From Luteimonas granuli (GTDB taxonomy: Bacteria; Pseudomonadota; Gammaproteobacteria; Xanthomonadales; Xanthomonadaceae): DNA of 64,000 nt. The notes beneath the pieces were generated by a model that did no database searches, had not been told where the DNA came from, and saw only the letters and a program-made list of their open reading frames with translations. Within the stretch, counting starts at the first letter, position 1. The number at the start of each line of letters is the position of its first letter. Below, in pieces: positions 55,955 through 64,000 of the stretch. Position numbers and translations under genes: made by a program. The DNA lies in NCBI RefSeq assembly GCF_007795095.1, contig NZ_CP042218.1, positions 2,149,001 through 2,213,000 on the forward strand. The letters run 5' to 3'.

Positions 55955-58900
55955 GCGAACTCGGCTACGTCGAGCTGCCCATCCTGCAGTGGCTGTCCGG
56001 CCTCGGCAGCGCCACGTCGGGCGATGCGGGCCTGGGCTGGACCTACCGCGACGAGGTGGCCATGGCGGCCTTCGAGCGGCCGTTGCCCGATCCGCTGGTG
56101 GAGGAGTTGCTGGTCGCGGCGATCCTGCGGATCAATCCGCACGTCACCACCCCGGATCAGGCGCGGCGGGCGATCAAGGCCCTGCGCACCACCATGGACG
56201 CGCCCGACCGGCTCACCGCCAATCGCGAGACGCTCAATCGCCTGCGCGACGGCGTGCAGGTCGCGCTGGTGCCGGGCGAGGACGCGCGCACGGTGCACTT
56301 CATCGCCTTCGAGCCCGAACGCCAGCATCTCAACGACTTCACCGCCACCAACCAGTACCGCGTGCAGGGCGTCAGGCAGTGCCGCGACGACACCGTGCTG
56401 CTGGTCAACGGCATTCCCCTGGTGATCGCCGAGTACAAGAGCTATCTCAGCAGCGGCAAGGACTGGACCGAGGCCGTGCACCAGTTGCACCGCTACCAGC
56501 GCCAGGCGCCGCTGATGCTCGCGCCCAACCTGTTCTGCGTGGCGGCCGACGAGGACGCCTTCCGCTACGGCACGGTGCTGTTCCACGACGCCGGCAAGGA
56601 CGACATCGAGCGCCATCTGGACACCTGGGGGCCGTGGCTGTCGCGCTACCCGGAGGTGAAGGGCTGGTGGAACGAACCGGAAGCCGACACGCCGGACGAC
56701 CCGCTGGAGTTCCCGGTCAAGGGCCTGCTGCGCCTGCAGCCGGCGCAGGTACTGGATTTCCTGCAGCACTTCACCGTGTTCGAGACCAAGCAGGGGCGCA
56801 CGGTCAAGAAGGTGGCGCGCTACCAGCAGTTCGAGGCGGTCAACGACATCGTCGATCGTTGCCTGGGCCTGATCGACACGCCAGCGAGCGCGCAGGACCG
56901 CACCGGCCTGATCTGGCATACGCAGGGCTCGGGCAAGTCGCTGACCATGGTGTTCGCAGCGTACAAGCTGCGGCGGCAGACGGACATGAAGAATCCCACG
57001 GTGCTGATCGTGGTCGACCGGCGCGATCTGAAGACCCAGATCTCGGACGACTTCGACGCCTGCGATTTCCCCAACGTGCGCAAGGCGATGGGCGTGCAGG
57101 ACCTGAAAAGCATTCTCAAGCGCCGCGAGCGCGGCACCTTCGTGACCACGCTGCAGTCGTTCCAGCAGATGGGCGACCTGGCGCCGCTCCTTGATGACAA
57201 CATCATCACCCTGGTGGACGAGGCGCACCGCTCGCAGAAGGGCGACACCGCCGCAAGCTACGCGATGACCATGCGGGTGAAGCTGCCCAACGCCTTCCGC
57301 TTCGGCCTGACCGGCACGCCCATCGACCGCACCATGACCAATACCCACCGCGATTTCGGCCCGATGGTGGATGGCCAGCAGGAGCGCTACCTCAGCTACT
57401 ACGGCATCAAGCGCGCGATCAAGGATGGTGCGACCTTGGAAGTGCACTACCAGCGCGACCGCGTGCCTTTCATCGTCGATGAAAAAGCGCTCAACCTCGG
57501 CTTCGAGCAGATGTGCGAGGAGATGGAAGTCGAGGACGAGGAGGCCAAGGACCTGATCCAGCGCCAGCGCTCGGAGTGGAAGGAGCTGGCCCGCCATCCG
57601 GACCGGGTGGAGATCGTGGTCGGAAAGATGCTGGAGCATTTCCTCGCATACCCCGATCCGGGCGGCTTCAAGGCGCAGCTGGTCGGCGTGGACCGTACCG
57701 CCTGCGCCCGCTTCAAGGATGCGCTGGACGCGAAGCTGAAGGAAAAGGACCTGCCGCCGCAGTGGTGCGAGGTGATCATCTCCGAAGGGCAGAACGACGA
57801 TCCGGACCTCGCGCGCTTCCATTACGGCAAGCAGAAACAAGACGAGCTGATCGAATACTTCAAGCTGACGCCGACGCAGTGGGAGGCGTACAACCGCGAG
57901 GCCTTCGGCGAGGACCGCAGTCGATGGCGGCCACCGCTGAAGATCCTGATCGTCTGCGACCGCCTGCTGACCGGGTTCGATGCGCCCATCGAACAGGTCA
58001 TGTACCTCGACAAGCCGTTGCGCGACCACAACCTGCTGCAGGCCATCGCCCGCACCAACCGACCGCTGCCGGCGCTGAACAAGCGCACCGGCGTGGTGGT
58101 GGACTACTTCGGCGTGTTCAGCAACCTGGCCAAGGCGCTGAACTTCGACGAGAACATCCGCGAGGAGGCGCTGATCGACTGGGACAAGCTCCGGGCCACG
58201 GTGCCGGGCGAAGTCGCGCGCTGCATGGAAAGCTTCAAGGGCATCACCATTGCCGATACCCGCGATTGCCTGCTGGCCGCCCTGCGGGCGATCAAGGATC
58301 CGGATGCGGCCAAGATGTTCGAGCACAACTTCAAGAGCCTGGAGCGGCTGTGGGAAGCGGTGTCGCCGGATCCGGTGCTGTACGAGCACCGCTACGTCTA
58401 CAGCTGGCTGTGCAGCGTCTACATTGCCCATCGCCGCCGCCAGCGTGGCGCGTCCGCGCGCGGCACCTACGGCGAGCTTTCTGCCAAGACACGGGAACTG
58501 ATCGAACAGAACACCACGTTCATGGACCTGGCCGAATCGCTGCCGGTGTTCCGGATCGACAAGGACTACATCACCAAACTGGAGGAACTGCCCAGCCCGG
58601 CGGACAAGGCGGCGGCGCTGGAGGCCATCCTGACTGCGGAGCTGGCCGAAGACGACGGCAATGGCTTCACCTACCGGCACTTGGGCGAGCGGCTGGCGCG
58701 GCTGAAGGCGCAGAAGGATGCCGCCGACAAGGCCGCCGAGAAGCGGCTTAAGGAGCTGCAGGACATCGCGGATGAAGCGGTCAAACGGATCGAGGAGCCG
58801 AAGGAGCTCTACCTGACCAAGCCGGGGGAGTACGCGCTGTTTACCGTGCTCCGTGGACGCGTCGCCAACGACGATGTGGCCTATCTGGCGGAATGCGCAA

Positions 58901-59103
58901 GAAGTCTGGTCGAGCATCTGCGCGGCAACCAGCTTCTCTCATCAGGGTGGAGCAACTGGAAGGGCGGCAGGATGCGGGTGGAGCAGTCGCTGATCTCCGA
59001 ACTCTGGAATCCGCAGTACGCCGAACTTGGACTCGATACCAATGGCGAGCCCTTTGTTTCCGCGGCCGTGTCGGAGTTGGTGAACACCGATGCGCCGGGC
59101 TGA
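55951..59103 (+). CDS. hsdR: Type I restriction endonuclease subunit HsdR
   Basis: 1050 residues. The N-terminal nuclease has the PD-(D/E)xK remnant NGIPLVIAEYKS (about 150-162), then the SF2 motor: Walker A HTQGSGKSLTM (about 321-331), VVDRRDLKTQ, VDEAHRSQ (DEAH about 421-424), FGLTGTPI, and DRLLTGFDAP. The C-terminal helical part binds HsdM. It translocates and cuts unmethylated DNA. The last 14 bases overlap the next gene. Confidence 0.96.
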   Translation: MSELGYVELPILQWLSGLGSATSGDAGLGWTYRDEVAMAAFERPLPDPLVEELLVAAILRINPHVTTPDQARRAIKALRTTMDAPDRLTANRETLNRLRDGVQVALVPGEDARTVHFIAFEPERQHLNDFTATNQYRVQGVRQCRDDTVLLVNGIPLVIAEYKSYLSSGKDWTEAVHQLHRYQRQAPLMLAPNLFCVAADEDAFRYGTVLFHDAGKDDIERHLDTWGPWLSRYPEVKGWWNEPEADTPDDPLEFPVKGLLRLQPAQVLDFLQHFTVFETKQGRTVKKVARYQQFEAVNDIVDRCLGLIDTPASAQDRTGLIWHTQGSGKSLTMVFAAYKLRRQTDMKNPTVLIVVDRRDLKTQISDDFDACDFPNVRKAMGVQDLKSILKRRERGTFVTTLQSFQQMGDLAPLLDDNIITLVDEAHRSQKGDTAASYAMTMRVKLPNAFRFGLTGTPIDRTMTNTHRDFGPMVDGQQERYLSYYGIKRAIKDGATLEVHYQRDRVPFIVDEKALNLGFEQMCEEMEVEDEEAKDLIQRQRSEWKELARHPDRVEIVVGKMLEHFLAYPDPGGFKAQLVGVDRTACARFKDALDAKLKEKDLPPQWCEVIISEGQNDDPDLARFHYGKQKQDELIEYFKLTPTQWEAYNREAFGEDRSRWRPPLKILIVCDRLLTGFDAPIEQVMYLDKPLRDHNLLQAIARTNRPLPALNKRTGVVVDYFGVFSNLAKALNFDENIREEALIDWDKLRATVPGEVARCMESFKGITIADTRDCLLAALRAIKDPDAAKMFEHNFKSLERLWEAVSPDPVLYEHRYVYSWLCSVYIAHRRRQRGASARGTYGELSAKTRELIEQNTTFMDLAESLPVFRIDKDYITKLEELPSPADKAAALEAILTAELAEDDGNGFTYRHLGERLARLKAQKDAADKAAEKRLKELQDIADEAVKRIEEPKELYLTKPGEYALFTVLRGRVANDDVAYLAECARSLVEHLRGNQLLSSGWSNWKGGRMRVEQSLISELWNPQYAELGLDTNGEPFVSAAVSELVNTDAPG

Positions 59104-59857
59104 AGCCGACGACGCCGGTGTTCGGTGCGTCACCCTGCTGGATGGCCGGGTTGTGCAATGGCGACTGGTCCGCTCGCACGTTGCGACCAAGCTGCGGATC
59201 AAGGTGGGTCCCGATGGCGTCAAGGTCGTCCTGCCGGAGGGGCGCGACGCGTGCGAGGCGGACGATTTCGTCGCTAACAACCGCGCGTGGGTGGCGGACC
59301 AACTGGAGCGTACGCGCAAGCTGCTGGCGACGCGCCGATCCGGCAGGCGTGCCGATGGCCGCATCGCATTCCGCGGCAGCGAAGTGGCCGTACGCGTGGT
59401 TCGCGTCGAAGGTTGGCGCGCGCCGAACAGGGTTGCCCTGGAGGACGGCGCAATCACCATCACGTGCGCGCCGCACAGCGAGACGCCGGTTGGCCGTTCG
59501 CTGGAAAACTGGCTGCGCAGACAGGCGCGTGAGCATATCGAGGCGCATGTGGCGGCCACGGGCGGGCGCCTGAAGCGCACGCCCAACCGCATCTACGTGA
59601 TGGGCCAGCGCACCAAGTGGGGCAATTGCTCGACGCTGGGCAACCTGTCGTTTAACTGGCGCCTGGTCATGGCTCCGGATGCCGTCCTGCGCTACATCGT
59701 CACCCACGAAATGGTGCATTTGGCCGTCCCTGACCATTCGCGAAAGTTCTGGCTGACCGTGCAGAGCCTGTGCCCCGAGGCGGATCGCGCGCGCCAGTGG
59801 CTGGTGGCAAATGGCGAGCGGCTGCAGCTAGCCGGGGTGGAGGTCGACGGTGGCTGA
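59090..59857 (+). CDS. YgjP-like zinc metallopeptidase (M48/DUF45 type)
   Basis: 255 residues from ATG 59090, which lies within the end of hsdR. The C-terminal half carries TKWGNCSTLGNLSFNWRLVMAP and the zinc site THEMVHLAVPDHSRKFW (HEXXH plus a third His), the standard YgjP/DUF45 pattern. The N-terminal half is a beta-rich region (VVQWRLVRSHVATKLRIKVGPDG). Genes of this type often follow hsdR in type I systems, but the target is unknown. It overlaps darT by eight bases. Confidence 0.88.
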   Translation: MRRAEADDAGVRCVTLLDGRVVQWRLVRSHVATKLRIKVGPDGVKVVLPEGRDACEADDFVANNRAWVADQLERTRKLLATRRSGRRADGRIAFRGSEVAVRVVRVEGWRAPNRVALEDGAITITCAPHSETPVGRSLENWLRRQAREHIEAHVAATGGRLKRTPNRIYVMGQRTKWGNCSTLGNLSFNWRLVMAPDAVLRYIVTHEMVHLAVPDHSRKFWLTVQSLCPEADRARQWLVANGERLQLAGVEVDGG

Positions 59858-60503
59858 GCGCTATCCCAATCTCAATCCGGACAAAGCGCTGATCTGGCGC
59901 ATCGTCCATCGTGACAACCTGCCGTGGATTCTGGACAACGGCCTTCACTGCGGTAACGGCGGCGTGCGGGCTCCGGGCTGGATCAGCATCGGGAGTCCGG
60001 AGCTGATCGAGAAGCGCGCCAGCCATCCAGTACCACTGCCGCCGGGCGGGACCTTGAACGACTACGTGCCGTTCTACTTCACCCCGTTCTCGCCGATGTT
60101 GCGCAATATCCATACGGGCTGGGGTGGCGTGCGGCGGCGGCCCAACGATGAGATCGTGATTCTCGTCTCCAGCCTGCATCATGTCGCCGCGCAGGGCCGG
60201 CCTTTCCTGTTCACCGACAGTCACGCCTACTACCAGTGGGCAAACTTTTACGCCGACCTGGCTGACCTCGGCAAGATCGACTGGCCCTTGCTTCAGGCGA
60301 GGGATTTTCGCCGCGACCCGGACGACCCGGCCAAGTTCGAGCGTTACCAGGCTGAGGCGCTGGTCCACCGGCACTTGCCGATCGACGGCTTGCGCGGCAT
60401 CGTGTGCTACACGGACCATTTGAAGCAGGTCCTCGAGCGTCAACTCCAGGCCCGCAACCTGGACCTGCCGGTCTTCGCCCGTACCGGGTGGTATTTCCGA
60501 TGA
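59850..60503 (+). CDS. darT: DarT DNA ADP-ribosyltransferase toxin
   Basis: 217 residues from GTG 59850. [26 protein letters not shown] is the DarT family start. [13 protein letters not shown] and [11 protein letters not shown] follow, and the proposed catalytic Glu lies in [13 protein letters not shown]. DarT uses NAD+ to attach ADP-ribose to single-stranded DNA (thymidine or guanosine depending on subtype), which blocks replication and protects against phage. It overlaps the antitoxin start by four bases. Confidence 0.92.
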   Translation: MAERYPNLNPDKALIWRIVHRDNLPWILDNGLHCGNGGVRAPGWISIGSPELIEKRASHPVPLPPGGTLNDYVPFYFTPFSPMLRNIHTGWGGVRRRPNDEIVILVSSLHHVAAQGRPFLFTDSHAYYQWANFYADLADLGKIDWPLLQARDFRRDPDDPAKFERYQAEALVHRHLPIDGLRGIVCYTDHLKQVLERQLQARNLDLPVFARTGWYFR

Positions 60504-61569
60504 TCACGTTCACTCAAGGCAATCTGCTGGAGGCCCGCGCCGAGGCGCTGGTTAATACCGTCAACACCGTGGGTGTGATGGGGAAGGGCATCGCGCTGAT
60601 GTTCAAAGAGCGCTTCCCCGAGAACTTCCGTCGCTATGCCGCTGCGTGCAAGGCCAAGGAGGTGCGGGTGGGTAGGATGTTCATCACCGAGGTCAACGAG
60701 CTGGGCGGTCCGCGCTGGATCATCAATTTTCCAACCAAGCAGCATTGGCGCGGAAATTCGCGTATGGAGTGGATCACGGAGGGCCTGCAGGACCTGCGGC
60801 GGTTCCTGGTCGAGAATCAGGTCAAGTCAGTCGCTATCCCGCCACTTGGGGCCGGTAACGGCGGCTTGGAATGGGTGCAGGTACGACCACACGTCGAAAC
60901 AATGCTGGCTGGCCTGGAGACCGAGATCCTCGTGTTCGAGCCCACCGGCAATTACCAGAATGTGGCCAAGCGTACCGGGGTCGAGAAGCTCACGCCGGCC
61001 CGCGCGCTGATCGCGGAGCTGGTGCGCCGCTATTGGGTGCTGGGCATGGAATGCAGCCTGCTGGAGATCCAGAAGCTGGCCTGGTTCCTCGAACGCAATA
61101 TCGAGCAGGCGGGCCTGACGCCCCTGGAGCTGCGCTTTGTACCGCACAAGTACGGTCCTTACGCCGACCGTCTGCGACATCTGCTGGATGGCCTGGATGG
61201 CAGCTATCTGCACAGTGTCAAGCGCATCGGTGATGCCGATCCACTGGACGTGATCTGGTTCGATGATAGACGCACAAGCTTCGTCCAGGCCTACCTGAAG
61301 AGTGAGGCCAAGGATTACGCGCCGGCACTGGAAGCCACGGTGGCCTTGATCGACGGCTTCGAGTCGCCTTTCGGCATGGAGCTTCTGGCGTCTGTGGACT
61401 GGCTGCTGGTGAAAGACCGCGTTACCCCGACCGTGCCTGCCGTACGCGAAGGCCTACGTCACTGGCATGGCGGTCCCGGTGCGGCGGAGCGGAAGGGCAG
61501 GTTGTTCGATGATCGTGCCCTGGGTATTGCGCTGGAACGGTTGGGCCCTCAGCCGCGCCGGCGCTCGAC

Positions 61570-63411
<1,842 letters not shown>

Positions 63412-63477
63412 GCGACAAGGATACCGGCGATACCACCGCGGGCGGTTCGGAAGCTTGCCCGGCAGTGACTGGGAGAA

Positions 63478-63496
63478 GCCCCCTTGGCAAGGGGGC
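63478..63496. repeat. Perfect palindrome between recQ and dps
   Basis: GCCCCCTTG and CAAGGGGGC flank a single G. It lies about 90 bases past the dps stop and 66 bases before recQ. No T-tract follows on either strand, so it is not a clear terminator. Confidence 0.5.
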
Positions 63497-63588
63497 GCGC
63501 CAACGGCGCGGGGATCGGGAGCGCACTGTGCAGTGCACGGGTTTCGCATCGCGGAACCGTGGTCGTCGGACGCGCAGCGTGTGCGACG

Positions 63589-64000
63589 TCACTGCAGCAG
63601 CGAGCGCAGCATCCAGGCGTTCTTCTCGTGCACCTGCAGGCGCTGGGTCAGCAGGTCGACCGTGGGATCGTCGCCGGCGTCGTCGGCGTGCGTGAGCGCC
63701 GCCCGCGCGGTGCGGCACACGGCCTCGTTGCCGGCCACCAGCTGCTGCACCATTTCGCGCCAGTCCGGTGCTTCGGCCAGGCCCGGCTCCTCCGGGATCG
63801 ACGACAGCCGGATGAACTCGGCGTACGAGCCCGGTGCGTTGTAGCCCAGGGCGCGGATGCGCTCGGCGGTCTCGTCCAGCGCGTTCCACTGCTCTGTGTA
63901 CTGGTCCATGAACATCGCATGCAGCGAGTTGAACATCGGCCCGGTCACGTTCCAGTGGAAGTTGTGGGTCTTGAGATAGAGGGTGAAGCTGTCCGAGAGG
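63589..64000 (-). CDS. dps: Dps family DNA-binding ferritin-like protein (partial)
   Basis: The frame enters from the right edge with LSDSFTLYLKTHNFHWNVTGPMFNSLHAMFMDQYTEQW, the Dps ferroxidase region with His in NFHW and acids in MDQYTE, and ends at 63589 (QVHEKNAWMLRSLLQ). A GTG at 63948 is inside the domain and is not the start. Dps dodecamers bind DNA, oxidise iron and protect against peroxide. The N-terminal segment lies outside the window. Confidence 0.9.
   Translation of the reverse strand, partial: LSDSFTLYLKTHNFHWNVTGPMFNSLHAMFMDQYTEQWNALDETAERIRALGYNAPGSYAEFIRLSSIPEEPGLAEAPDWREMVQQLVAGNEAVCRTARAALTHADDAGDDPTVDLLTQRLQVHEKNAWMLRSLLQ

Noticed and set aside
55711..58917. Very long open frame on the reverse strand opposite hsdR and hsdS
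   Set aside because: It is His/Val/Arg-rich shadow coding caused by high GC; the forward strand holds clear hsd motifs.
63478..63496. Palindrome as dps terminator
   Set aside because: No T-tract on either strand and it lies about 90 bases from the stop.

Overview
The window is GC-rich DNA (by eye about 70 percent) from a gammaproteobacterium, most likely a member of the Lysobacteraceae/Xanthomonadaceae (Lysobacter- or Luteimonas-like). This rests on gene order remembered from that family: pilA with pilR-pilS and sucC-sucD; bamD/rluD-pgeF-clpB; and yebC-ruvC-ruvA-kup-ruvB-ybgC-tolQRAB-pal-cpoB-queE-queC-tRNA-Lys. GTAGGAGC-type REP palindromes between genes agree. The genus is an inference.

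Layout. (1) 1-10500 is the type IV pilus locus. The pilin gene pilA has a sigma-54 promoter, and its two-component regulators pilR and pilS lie 4-7 kb away. The locus is interrupted by accessory genes: a low-GC block on the left (phosphoethanolamine transferase and two coupled spermidine-synthase-type membrane proteins), two methyltransferases, and an XRE-ImmA/IrrE metallopeptidase plus PIN protein pair. (2) 10500-18470 is core metabolism and envelope (sucCD, nadE, bamD, rluD, pgeF, gloA) with a chromosomal ccdAB toxin-antitoxin between sucD and nadE. (3) 18440-29500 holds an overlapping trehalose operon (otsB, GH15, otsA), two elaborate inverted-repeat elements, heat-shock clpB, a Kef-type antiporter and an ABC-F ATPase with a REP doublet inserted in frame. 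(4) 29500-38200 has a stress protein behind an FNR-type box, aspS, and yebC-ruvC-ruvA-kup. (5) 38225-42885 is a complete periplasmic nitrate reductase operon napEFDABC sitting between kup and ruvB. (6) 43049-51176 is ruvB, ybgC, the Tol-Pal system and queuosine genes, followed by a truncated haemoglobin and tRNA-Lys. (7) 51900-61624 is a defence island: an RHH/PIN toxin-antitoxin and then six genes with overlapping ends, hsdM-hsdS-hsdR-(YgjP-like protease)-darT-darG, running into the 3' end of recQ. (8) recQ and a partial dps close the window.

How parts work together. PilS/PilR with sigma-54 would drive pilA, and the neighbouring phosphoethanolamine transferase may decorate the pilin. NapEFDABC, the FNR-type box before the universal stress protein and the truncated haemoglobin suggest adaptation to low oxygen and nitrogen oxides. 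The six-gene island would couple type I restriction to the DarTG DNA ADP-ribosylation toxin-antitoxin, so loss of the operon or its disturbance by phage could release the toxin.

Quality note. Four conserved genes (pilS, rluD, clpB and the Kef antiporter) each show a one-base shift at a short C/G run. Assembly indels explain this more simply than four real mutations.
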